64,000 nt of DNA from Onthophagus taurus (lineage: Eukaryota; Arthropoda; Insecta; Coleoptera; Scarabaeidae), in NCBI RefSeq assembly GCF_036711975.1, contig NC_091970.1, positions 4,719,501 to 4,783,500 of the forward strand, read 5' to 3'. Positions 24,001 through 34,700 of the stretch are shown here, in pieces. Under the pieces are notes generated by a model. The model was given only the letters and a program-made list of their open reading frames with translations. It made no database searches and was not told the origin of the DNA. Positions within the stretch are counted from its first letter, which is position 1, and each line of letters opens with the position of its first letter. Both the position numbers and the translations under genes were made by a program.

Positions 24001-25466
24001 ACGCACAAGAAAAGCCCTTTAAAAATGCAATTAAAAAAATCGCCTCCTTAATCCACTTTGCAAATGAAAGAAAAAGGGAAAAAAATAAAAATCAACCTCC
24101 GAAAGTTGATCCGGTGAAAGTCCCCGGAATTGGAACTGTTGATAAATCGGCGATTGCTAAACAAATCGCAACCGCGTTAGTTTCACAAGGAAAAACCGAT
24201 GTAACCCAAGAAGAATTAGAACAATTAATAAACGCTGTTGTTGGGATGGCCGAAGCTTCGAAAGCTTCTGGGAAACCAATGACAACAGCATCCTTCATCG
24301 AATCATTAAAACAACCGAAAGATTTGATACAAAAAGAACCCCAAAAATTGGAACCATTCTCATCGGAATTAAAATCGCAAGTTTCTGGGTTGCAACAACA
24401 ACCCGAAACAACCTCATCAATGGATGGCTTATCAGATTCCGATTTACAAACTTTATTACAAAACTTTAAAGATTTATCAACCGAGGAACAACACGGATTA
24501 ATAACCTATTTAAAAAAATTGGAATCAAAAGAACCCGAAAGAGTCGAACGATTAAGACAGTTCGTTAATTTAGGTCAAAACAGCGACAAAAGTGAATCAA
24601 AACGACCGATGAGCCCATTTTCAAGCCGATTAGGAAGTATAAATCCAATGGTGGAAGAAGACGATGAGGACGTTGAAGAAGAAAAGGATGGAAATGAAGA
24701 GAAAATCGATAAAAAAGACGATAAGGACGAGAAAAGTAATAAAAATTTAGAGAAAATCGATATCGACTCGGAAGAGGAATACAGCTTCGATGATGTTTTT
24801 CAAGTGGCGAAGATGAATGTTAAAGAAAAAGAGCTCGAAAAGGAAAAAGAAAGAAAATTGGCTGAGGAAAAAACGAAAAAGGAAACCCCCAAATTAGATT
24901 TGTCCGATGCTAAAGCGTTAATTGCTAATATTATGGGGAGTATTAATAAGAAAGAGACTGAAAGCACGAATATATCGCAATCGAATAAAATTAATTTACA
25001 AAGTCAAATTATTCTTCAAAATTTAATCCCTCAAGATCAACCAGTTTCATCACAAAGTGAATTTCAACAATCGTCGTTTCAAAAACCGATCTTAAATTTT
25101 CGGCCGGAAACTCCAAATCAACCAAGAAATCAAATTTATAATCAACCAAGAAATCCAACTCCGAATGCGTCTCAACAAAACGTTCAGTATCCTTTAAAAA
25201 ATCCGTACACAAATTATCAACAATATCCGTCTTATCAAGGCCAGGTTAATTATAATCCTGGAATGAATCCTAATCCTGGATTAGCATCGAATTCAGCAAT
25301 AAATTCTGGGTTGGGGCAGTTTCAAAATCAATTTGGAGGGAGGTTTCCATTTAACCCTAATAATAATCATAATAATCCGAATAATCCTAATAATAATTCA
25401 AAAGTGGCCCCAAATCGTGGCCCAAATCCGAATGTCCGAGGGAATTATCGTGGTGGAAGATGGTGA
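21032..25466 (+). CDS. U1-type double zinc-finger, RS-rich nuclear protein (about 1240 aa)
   Basis: Exons 21032-21100, 21566-22881, 23074-23211 and 23261-25466 join in frame (phases 0, 2, 2). Two C2H2 fingers of the U1/matrin type are visible: C-x2-C-x11-H-x5-H ending in HEIGKRH, and LCMLCDKRGDPRT...HLVSYNH. Such fingers bind RNA or dsRNA in splicing factors. A PGEPVPPGFEG segment, a helical region and an Arg/Ser-rich block (RSRSPSPAPRSRNRS) follow. Then comes a tandem repeat of the pattern NEEWKIFWNKR and KPEWIVFWNKR, split by intron 2. The last exon has RS/RD dipeptides, an acidic stretch, and an Asn/Gln/Pro-rich low-complexity tail ending in RGNYRGGRW, an RGG-like terminus. Composition points to nuclear pre-mRNA processing or condensates. 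I cannot name a specific orthologue. Confidence 0.85.
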
Positions 25467-26037
25467 AGGGGCAGTATTGTTTATTTTTTGTTTAATTGAT
25501 GTTGATTACTAATTTGTAATGTGAATTGTACATAATAATGAATTTCTTTTTCAATTATAAAAATATAATGCTTTTCTTTTGTATTATTTGGGATGTCATT
25601 TAGATTACAGAAAGAGGTTATGTTTAAACAATAATGCTCCATTAAAATTTAATCAACAAGCCTTTTTTTATGCGAAGATTTTCTGAATTTATTATCTTCT
25701 AGTAATAAAGAAGCTGAATAAATAAATCATAACATTATTTATTATTAATAATTTATAACGGTTTTTAAATAAATAAAGCGCCATCTAGTATTAAGATACC
25801 GAAATATAAAACTATTAAATTTATATAAAATTAAATTTAACAAATAAAATTGTTTATTTTTAATCGTATATTTTATTTAACAACATCTTTAGTTAATACA
25901 TTAATAAAATGTATCGCAAAATACAATAAATTAATTTTGTTTCCATAGAAATATCACAACAAAATTCTAAATTGTCATTTTATGACGTTTAAATTATTAT
26001 GACATTTAAAATTAATGTCATAAATGGTCATAAAACC
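25467..26037. other. Intergenic before the death-domain gene
   Basis: Zinc-finger gene 3' UTR, then AT-rich spacer with one AGCGCCATCTA motif at 25777 and short dyads GACGTTTAAA / GACATTTAAA / AATGTCAT between 25980 and 26015. No gene. Confidence 0.55.
25777..25787 (+). promoter_or_regulatory. AGCGCCATCTA motif, copy 3
   Basis: Exact copy followed by GTA, giving AGCGCCATCTAGTA, one of the copies closest to the CTCF-like consensus. It sits between two genes transcribed in the same direction, 310 bp after the zinc-finger stop codon. Confidence 0.5.
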
Positions 26038-26995
26038 ATGAATGAAACAGTATTTATTATGAATGCTGTCAATTATTTGAAAACTATCTGTCTCATTATG
26101 GTAAGAACTCTGACAATCCTCCTGAATTAATTTTGCAAATTCTTAATCTGCTTTTGATCAACTTAAAAGATATCTTCTTGGACACCAAGAACTGTGAGAG
26201 CGACTGTGGATGTAAACTTACCTGAACTACAGTATTTAGCCGATCATTTAGACCCTAAAGAATGTCGGAAATTAGTAGCAGCCCTTCATTTCCACTCCTA
26301 TGATCTTCCCAATAACATAGAAGAAGCAGGTTATTTCGAAATATAATTTTAATTTTGGTTAAAACATCCCTTTTTTATTAAAGAATTAAGATTAGCAAAA
26401 GATATGAGTTGTATAAGACTCTTGTTACACTGGAACGGAACTCCGGGTGAAGGTAAAGGCGAAACTCACGAAGTTTTAAGCCGAAGACTTCGCCAATTGG
26501 GGCGACAAGATTTATCCGATTGGTTGGGAAGAACGGTTTTTCACGAATTGGGGAAAGATATCGAAAGGAGTTTGGATGCACCGTTTAAAGCCTTTTTAAC
26601 TACATCACCACCGTAAAAGACATTATTTAATTAAATTAATCTTTACTTATAACTTTTTTGATTTAAGAAAAAGTGGATATGGACCTCAATATGTTATCGA
26701 TGAAAAACCAACCCTTCCAAACTTCGATTGGCTTCCAATAGACACCATTTCTTTTACGATTATCATCGTTTTATTGATTGTTATAATCGGCTTAGTTTGT
26801 TTAGCGATTTTTAGAAGACTTTGTAAAAATGACAAGAAAAAGAAATCAAGAAAGGGAAGGAAAAGATTTGGGGAAAAATCGGGTAAAGAGACGGGCTCAA
26901 ATTCAAGATATAATCGTTTAAATTCTGACGATGAAGGATGCAGTTGTAGCACGGAAAGTGACACTGAGAGTACACCGAATAAATTAAATATATGA
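26038..26995 (+). CDS. Single-pass membrane protein with death-domain-like ectodomain
   Basis: Exons 26038-26100, 26170-26329, 26384-26612 and 26668-26995 join in phases 0, 1 and 2 to give 259 residues. The N-terminus looks like a signal peptide (NYLKTICLIMISSW). Residues ~38-125 read like a death domain: LQYLADHLDPKECRKLV for helices 1-2, then EVLSRRLRQLGRQDLSDWL, which matches the helix 5-6 pattern of that fold. A hydrophobic segment (about 179-199) is followed by RRLCKNDKKKKSRKGRKR, a strong cytosolic stop-transfer signal, and a Ser/Asp/Cys tail (DDEGCSCSTESDTES). By the positive-inside rule the death-domain-like part lies outside the cytosol, which is unusual. The first exon is the least certain part. 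No named family is assigned. Confidence 0.7.
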
Positions 26996-27125
26996 AAAAC
27001 AAAAAAATCTTTTTATTTTTAATGTTATAAGTAATTAAAAATTAATTAAATGATTTTTTGAGGTTATGTTAAAATTAGTCTTTTGATTATATCTCTTTAC
27101 TCTTTAGGCTCTTTAGGTACTTTTC

Positions 27126-27784
27126 TCACTTCGCAGCTTCTTTCAAAGCATCAACAACAACTTTAAAAGCTACCGTTAAGGTTTTATCCCAAGCATCGAG
27201 CCCTTCTTTCGATAATTTATTCCCGAGCTTTGCTTGTAAAAGCTCCAACATCACTATTTTTAATTCCTATTATAAAAGAATGAAATTAAATAAATTAATA
27301 ATAAAGTAATAATTATTATTTAAGGCTTACATCGAATGATTCCAAAGGAATTTTTCTTTTTCCGTGATTATCTCCTGTTTTTTGTAACAAATTAACCAAA
27401 ATTGGTCCCTCATCCAACGAATCAATTACTGAAGAAATCGCGTACATTACACTTAAAGAATGTGCCCTTAATTTTGGATTATCCTTTAAATCAGCTAATG
27501 GGACATCACGAAAGGGGAAATAATTTTGATACTCTGGTTTGCGAGTGAAAAATCTAATAAATAATGTATTAATAGGCAACTAAGTTAATTTTGGTGTTAG
27601 ATCGGTTGCATAATTTTTTTTTCTTTTTAAATTACCTTATAAATAATTCAGCTCCGTTTTCTGAGATATCTTTTTTGACTAAGCCCCAAGAAGACGCAAC
27701 TAAAGATTTTTCTCGCGGTGTTAACCCGGTTATTGGGTCGGGTTCGTTATTTCCACCTCTTACGTATGATAATATAATACCCAT
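27126..27784 (-). CDS. Insect globin with N-myristoylation motif
   Basis: Minus-strand exons 27636-27784, 27331-27553 and 27126-27266 join in phases 2 and 0 to give 170 residues. Family knowledge: globins bind haem and O2 or handle NO and redox chemistry. Visible: SLVASSWGLVKKD (helix A with Trp33), NYFPFRDVPLADL (CD corner with its Phe), LRAHSLSVM with the distal His81 at E7, and DNHGKRKI with the proximal His113 at F8, then FKVVVDALKEA in helix H. Both introns fall inside the fold. The start MGIILS has Gly2 and Ser6, the pattern for N-myristoylation, so the protein may sit on membranes like some globin-X-type proteins. Haem ligands are intact. The gene is convergent with the death-domain gene, 130 bp apart. 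Confidence 0.9.
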
Positions 27785-29679
27785 CGTTTAAGAATGATCT
27801 AAAATAAATTAAAAAAAAATTTAATTAGAAGTATGTAATTGCACAATAATATATTAATTATTATAATAATTAAAAAATTAATAAAATTATTAAATTTTTA
27901 ACTGGTCAAAATACTCGATTGTGATTGGTTCATTTTTGGCGGGATTAAATTTATTTTAAATAAATTTATTATAAATAATTTGTTATTTTTAGCTAGTTCA
28001 AGTTCATTTCACCAAATCTAAATTTTTATTTCTAAATATAAATTGTTTTTGTGAATATTTAAGGAGGTATATTTATAAAAACTTATTCATGTAAACTCAA
28101 AAAAACGTATAAAAATTCAAACGATGTTGTTTGGTTTGTGTAAAAGATTGTTATAAATATAGGACACGATAAATGATTAAAAAAACATGTAAAGTATTAA
28201 TTGGAGATAAGATTAAAAACTGTTTATTACAAACTTAGTTTGCTTAAACACAGATCTACAGATGATGTCAAGAACTTATTTGGAACAATAAAGAAGATTA
28301 TTAAACGTTTTAAATTGAAATAAGCACTAAAAATATCCACCAACTACAAAATCTTACCGTTTATTTAAAAATAAAACCGTATACAACCAAAAATAAACTC
28401 AATACTCATCAAATTTGTGTCAATTATCACTTATTTGTATCAAAAAAATAACTTAAACGGTTCAAAACCCAGCAAGAAAATTTAATTAAATTATAACTTT
28501 AAAAGAAATGGTTCAAGTTAAGGCAATAATCACTTTAAAAATGTGTGGTGAACACGCTGAAACGTTGAAATCGACTGTATTGGATTAAGAGCTCGTCAAG
28601 TAGTTTATATTTATTCGTTCCAGTGTCGGTTAGAGTCACTTTTCGGTTTCTTTTGCGCAGTCTCGATCCGTTAAGAATTCTTTATGGGCCCCTTCATTAC
28701 TTTTTTTATTTATATTTTAATCTTTAATCAAATTTCATAACCTTGCTTTAAATTATGTAAAAAATTGAAACCTTCAAAATTAGTTGCAAAAAATATTATA
28801 AATAAACCCAAAATTATTAAATTATTAATTTTGACACTTAATTAACCTACAAATATAGTTAGGTTATATCATCACTCAAATGCATCAAAATCTTTATTAC
28901 CGACTTTTCTTTGTTACCATGAAAACGGGTTGAATTTAAATTAATACAAATAATTATAGATAACCTCAAATATTTTAAAATCGCGCGTTGGTTAAGTTTA
29001 TTTTAATTTTTGTTGAATTTATATAAAAGATTGGGTTTGGTTATAATAAAAAGTTTGTAATATAAAGAATATTCGAATCGTATCACGAACTGTTATTGGA
29101 AAATCTGGTTTTGTGTGAGTTTCGCTTCGGGAACATGCCCCTTTTGTTGGTCGGATAAAATGATAAAATGGAAAAAGTTCAATATTGATTTTGCACCCTT
29201 TTAAATTCAGGTTATTCCGTTTGGTTATGAAATAACGATATTTATTTAATTTTTTATTAATTAATTTTGTTTATTTTAGTTTCTCAAGAAATGAATTAAC
29301 CACTTAATTAATAAACTCCAAAATTACGTCCTTGGTTTTAATTGAACGTTCCAAATTGGATGATAGCGTGCAGGTGTTTCAAATATTATGGAAGAGACTC
29401 TTTTAAACACCCCGGACACGCGATTTCAGCATAAAGCGAGTTGTGCATCGTTTTGGAATAAGTATCGCGAGGCGATAAGAATAATAAATTAACAGGTGTA
29501 TATTTAGACGAAACATCTCAACATCTAATCATGAACAGAATTGATAATTGAAATTTTTGTGCTTCAATTGCGTCTCTTTTTTTTTGCTACATTCAACTGT
29601 GATTTATTTTTTTCTCAATACGTAATTTGTTAGTAATTATCTCCGGTACGCTTTGACACACTACGTGTGTAACATCACT

Positions 29680-30110
29680 TCCGGGTCATTATCTACGGAT
29701 TTAACAACGGAAAGGACGCAAAATGAACCAAAAAAATAATTATGTACGAATTTTTTCGTTGTTGAAGGTTTTAAAACGATTTTATTTGTTTTAAAATCAC
29801 GTGGAAGTTAATTAAAACGGATAAGTCGCGTTTATTTTCGAAGAACCTGACGTCTCCTTTCCTTTGTGGTTATTATATAAGCATAACATGACGATTGTTA
29901 CCCAATTTGAAGAGGAATTTTTTTTATAACATTGCGAAATAATTTAATAAGTAAGGAGAAAGAGAAATTTATTTGAATCATTTAGTTTATAAATCGAAAA
30001 ACGATTTCTTTAAAACAAATTAATAAGACTTGTAGGCAACCGCTTACACACTTCCAATATAATTCCGGTTTCTATATAGTGCTGCCATCTCTTAGGTAAT
30101 AATTAAAGTT
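29680..30110. repeat. CRE-bearing promoter-like block, unit 1
   Basis: Shares, in the same order, AAAACGGA, TTTATTT, CTGACGTC, GGTTATT, CATAACA, GATTGTTAC, CAATTT, GCGAAATAATTTAATA, GTAAGGA and GCAACC with the unit at 30340-30760. Order and spacing are kept, so this is an old duplication and not chance. The GTAAGGA at the end looks like a splice donor, so each unit may be a promoter plus non-coding first exon. Confidence 0.55.
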
Positions 30111-30339
30111 TTATACGAGAATTTATTACAATTATTCTTTGTTACAGATTAATCAACTTTAAATGCAACCACTTATGTGTCTCAAAAATAATTCGGATTA
30201 AAATAGTGCTGTCATGTATTGAGTATTATTTCATCTTTTACTTAAAAATTAATAATTTTTTTAAAATAATTTTTAAATTGTTATAAAAAAGTGATTTATT
30301 TATTTTCTAATCGTTAATAATAATCATTTTAAGTTTTTC

Positions 30340-30760
30340 ATCCCATCCTGATTATTATTTGCGGATTTAATTAAAAAAGAAAACAGAAAATGTGCCAAAA
30401 TTAATAACTAACCAATTATTTTTTTGTTACAGATTTTAAATCAACCTGAAATCCTTTAAATCCAAATACGATTTAATTAAAACGGAAAAAGGTGTTTTTA
30501 TTTGAAAAATCTGACGTCATCGCACTTTATGGCATTTTATGGTTATTGCATAACAATAACGAGAGGATTGTTACACAATTTTGAGTATATCCTTCTTATA
30601 ATGTTACGAAATAATTTAATAGGTAAGGAAATGAGAAATTGTATTAATTAATTTAATTTATTAAGTTAAAAAACAATTTTGTGTAAATAATACAATAATA
30701 TGTGTAAGCAACCACTTATACATCACAAAAATAATTCGGGATAACATAACATTAATTCAA
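30340..30760. repeat. CRE-bearing promoter-like block, unit 2
   Basis: Second unit of the duplication, carrying a perfect TGACGTCA palindrome at 30512-30519 (CREB/ATF-type site). The first unit has TGACGTCT at the same place. A related block with TCTGACGTCACCG precedes the SUN gene at 52176. Confidence 0.55.
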
Positions 30761-30964
30761 CTTTTATTAAAAAAGAATTTTTTTAATAATTTTTAAATTA
30801 ATTGTTATAAAAAAAGTGATTTATTAATTTTTTTAACTGCTAGTAATAATTATTTTAAGTCTTTCATCTCCCCCGAATTATTATTTACAGATTTAATCAA
30901 CAAAGGATTTTGTTTAAATTAATTAATATTTTTAGGCAACCACATATACATCTCAAAATTAAGT

Positions 30965-30975
30965 AGCGCCATCTA
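30965..30975 (+). promoter_or_regulatory. AGCGCCATCTA motif, copy 4
   Basis: Exact copy upstream of the l(2)gl leader exon, immediately after unit 2 of the duplicated promoter-like block. Confidence 0.45.
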
Positions 30976-31143
30976 TTAGATAACAGTAGAACTCTCCTCA
31001 CAAGATTTTTTTTATTTTAATCTTTATTTTAGTAATTAAATTCTTTCATATTCTATTTATTAACATTAATTAATATTAGTTAAGATAAGAAATGATTTTA
31101 ATTTTAATGTTTTTAGGCCACCAAATCAGCTCAAACCCGATTA

Positions 31144-31158
31144 AGCGCCCTCTACTGG
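31144..31158 (+). promoter_or_regulatory. CTCF-like site AGCGCCCTCTACTGG
   Basis: Of all copies this fits the animal CTCF consensus best (AGCGCC, two pyrimidine-rich positions, CT, then a TGG end). It lies about 110-280 bp upstream of the end of the l(2)gl leader exon. Binding is inferred only from likeness. Confidence 0.5.
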
Positions 31159-31259
31159 ATATCCTCCCGAACCAAAACACATCGCATCTCGACGCTCTCT
31201 CTGCCGATAACAACAAAAGGTATTCTCTACGCCTACTTCTCATTTCGTGCCGGTCAGTG

Positions 31260-31422
31260 ACTCAATACGTGGAATGGTTTTAAGTTGAGTTTGGGTTCAG
31301 CCCGAATTAAAAAAGTGCTTTATTTCGATACGAGTCGATGTTGTAGTCGAGTCCCCGACGAAATAGAAAAGACTCAACATATGAACACCGCCAGTTTGTT
31401 TTTACCTGAAATCGCCAACAAA
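31260..31422 (+). promoter_or_regulatory. l(2)gl: Probable l(2)gl untranslated first exon with a uORF
   Basis: A GTAAGT donor at 31423 pairs with the acceptor at 31688-31689 just before the l(2)gl start exon. Within the exon, ATG at 31381 opens 14 codons, and after splicing it would end three codons into the next exon, before the main ATG. A 17-residue upstream ORF could lower translation. The 5' limit of the exon is not visible. Confidence 0.5.
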
Positions 31423-31703
31423 GTAAGTGAAGCTATCACAAGATAAATAAAACAAAAACTCGAGATAGAAAAAAAAATTTTTGTTTTGATGTTTTTATTT
31501 TTGATTCTCTTTGGTTTATTTACATTTTTACTTGGTTCTTTTTGCACGCTCTTTTTCACTGTAATAAAAAGCGTTTAATGAGCGCTTTAAAAGAGAGAGA
31601 AACAGGCGTTGCCTTGCAAAGTGATTTTTAGTTAGAAATTGACATATGTGGTTTTTATTTAATAAAATTATTTTTTATTTCGTTTTAGGTGAATTTATAG
31701 AAG

Positions 31704-34700
31704 ATGTTTAAGTTTATAAAAGCGAAAGGGCCTCATCAGACCGCTGAAAGGCAAAAATTACAAAAGGAGTTGTTTTCTTATCGAAGGGTAAGTTTAATTG
31801 CATTCATTCCCAAGGGATAAACAAAAAGGTGGGGTTTATTATTAAGGTATTAAGGTTTTTGTTTTATCTCCTCACTTATCTCTCTTATTATCTTACGTAA
31901 ATAACCACATCATCCAGATTATGTTTATGAAACTTTTGTTTTCAATGATTTTAATTTTTTTTTTTTTTTTGAGGTTATGTTTTTGCTTTTTCTTGGAACT
32001 TCTCAGGTATTAGATGTGACTCATACTCTCAGGTAGAGAATGCTAATTAACTCAGTTGACACAATTTAAAATAAAATTCCTCGGAATCATATTTTTGCGA
32101 TATCTTTGTTGATTTTCCGATAAATACAAATACCTCTTATCTCTTTTAGTCTAATGTTTACCGTGTATCCAAGAAGTAGATAATCATGATGCTTTGATGC
32201 TTGATAAAATTTTATTCGATAGAAATAAATTTAACCAAAAAAAGGATTTAGATTATTATGTTTTTATTAATTGATTTATTATTTATTGTATTATTACATT
32301 ACAACATCGAAATAACCTTTAAAAAGTTTTAATCTCTTCAAAGATGAATTGTTTTCTACTTTACGGCTGAATTGTAATCTCGATAAGCCACACAATGGAA
32401 AATAGTTAACAACTGTATTTATGAGCGAATTTAATCGATTTCTTTTTCAACTTTAAATTATAAATTAAATTCATCTAAATAATATTAATTAAAAAGAAAT
32501 TAGTTATGTACTCCAAAAAAATGGTTGTCCTCCATAAATACCAACGTAAAAATTGACAGAAAAAAAAATTTTATTTTTATTAATTAAAAAGGAAAAGTAC
32601 TTTTATTATCTTATAAACAATAGATCTAATTAATTTGTGTCACATTCCTTCTTTAACTTTCGCTTATTTACATTTTTCCTTGAATTTATTAAGGAAATCT
32701 CAAAACCATATGCTTCCTGTTTTATCCCTTTTCTTCGTCACATACAGTGAGTAACTTTAATATTCGGTTTTTTTATTACAAACTCTTCTGTCTGAAATTT
32801 TCAGAAGAAAATAAGAAAAAAAATTTTTGTTTGTATCTTGTTCTTTGATACATATATCTATTATTTTAAAATATGTACATTTGTTGTTTCAATCTTATTT
32901 CAATAAACCTACAACAAACAATATACATAAAACAGTGAAAATTCGCGCAACATTAATATTCGGTTTTCTTTACTGTGAAAAATGGAAACACTTGTTAGCA
33001 GTTGAGTTGGCCAAAGAATAACGCTTTTTTTTCTAAATCGCAGTAGGCTACGTTACCTATGACGTTACCCGGCATGCAATTGTCATTTCACTTGATTAAA
33101 ACGTATAAAACGAAGCGATGGGGCGTAAAAGCAAAAATTCGTCAATTGAAATTAAAAAACTTGTCATTAAACATTATGTAACACGGAAAACATATAAAAA
33201 AATAGCGGAAATTTTAAATATGAAAGTGAGTACAGTTGGGGATATAGTACGGCGATACAGAGAGGAAGGCAGGATAGAATACCTCAAGCAAAAAGGGCGA
33301 CCAAAAAAGTTGTCTGCACGAGAAGAAAAGTATATTGTGCGTAAAATTAAGTGTGAACCGCGTTTAAGTGCGCCAAAACTGGCTGCTGATGTATTTTCTA
33401 CATACGGTAAGAACGTACACCCCCAAACCATTCGGCGTGTAATACAATCAGAGGGTTATAACGGACGAGTAGCTAGGAAAAAACCGTTCATTAACGAGCG
33501 TACAAGAAAAGCCCGATTGAATTTTGCTAAAGAGCACATAAAAAAACATGAAACTTGGTGGAATGATGTAATTTTTTTAGATGAAAGCAAATTCAACTTA
33601 TTTGGTAGCGACGGAAAAGTTATGGTTTGGCGGAAACCCAATGAGGAGTTGAAACCAAAACATTTGAAACCTACAATAAAACACGGAGGTGGCCATGTGA
33701 TGGTTTGGGGGTGTATTTCGTCCAAGGGGACGGGAAATCTGGTGTTTATAGACACCATCATGAACAAAGAAATATATCTAAATATTTTAAAAGAAAATTT
33801 GAAGAAGTCAGCTGAAAAAATGGGCATTCTACAGAGTTTTAAGCTGTACCAAGATAATGACCCCAAGCATAAAGCACATATTGTAAGGGAATGGTTGCTT
33901 TATAACTGCCCGAAAGTGATCGCCACTCCTCCGCAATCACCTGACCTTAATCCCATAGAAAATTTGTGGGATGAATTGGAGCGGCGTGTTCGGCAGAAGC
34001 CGGCTTCTTCCCATATAGAACTGAAGAAAAGGTTACAGGAAGAATGGGCAAAAATTGGACAAGACTATACCCACAAAATAACTGGCAATATGCCAAAACG
34101 TCTAAATGATGTTATTAAAAACAATGGGTTCAGTACGAAATATTAATTTCTTTAAATTTGAACTATTTTTTATAATTATTTTGTAAGTGGGCAGAAAAAC
34201 CGAATATTAATGTTGCGTAAATTTTTGATTATTTTGTGTTTTTTTGTTAATTGTAGGTTTAATAAAATATATTTAAACAACAAATGCGCATATTTTGAAT
34301 TAAAATACATATATCGAAATACTAGTTGCAAGAAGAAAGGAATTTTTTTTTACTTTTTTTGTGAAAATTTCAGATAAAAGAGTTTGTAATAAAAAACCGA
34401 ATATTAAAGTTACTCACTGTATGGCGTAAACATTTTCGAATTCAATTATGTACTTCCTTCATCCGAGTATTTACTCCGTTTTCTTCTCTTCGCGGTTCTT
34501 ATAAACTGGTTTTGTTGAATCAAAAAATGCATACGATGACGACAAGACCAATAGCAACGGCAAGGGAGTGCGGGGACGCAAAATCTAACGGTAAAATCTG
34601 TCCGAGAAATGAACCGTGAACCGCGGAGGAGCAATACGTTTTTTAATAACTCCAACAGCATTCCTTGTGACGAATCTAACGCTAAATAAAAGTTATTGAG

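Larger units (their letters stand above)
27785..31259. other. Long intergenic region, globin to l(2)gl
   Basis: No coding exon could be supported. It should contain the globin promoter (left end) and the l(2)gl promoter (right end). The main content is a diverged direct duplication (29680-30110 and 30340-30760), annotated separately, and AT-rich spacer. A less AT-rich stretch around 28560-28690 could be a promoter. Two motif copies (30965, 31144) lie near the l(2)gl leader. Confidence 0.5.
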
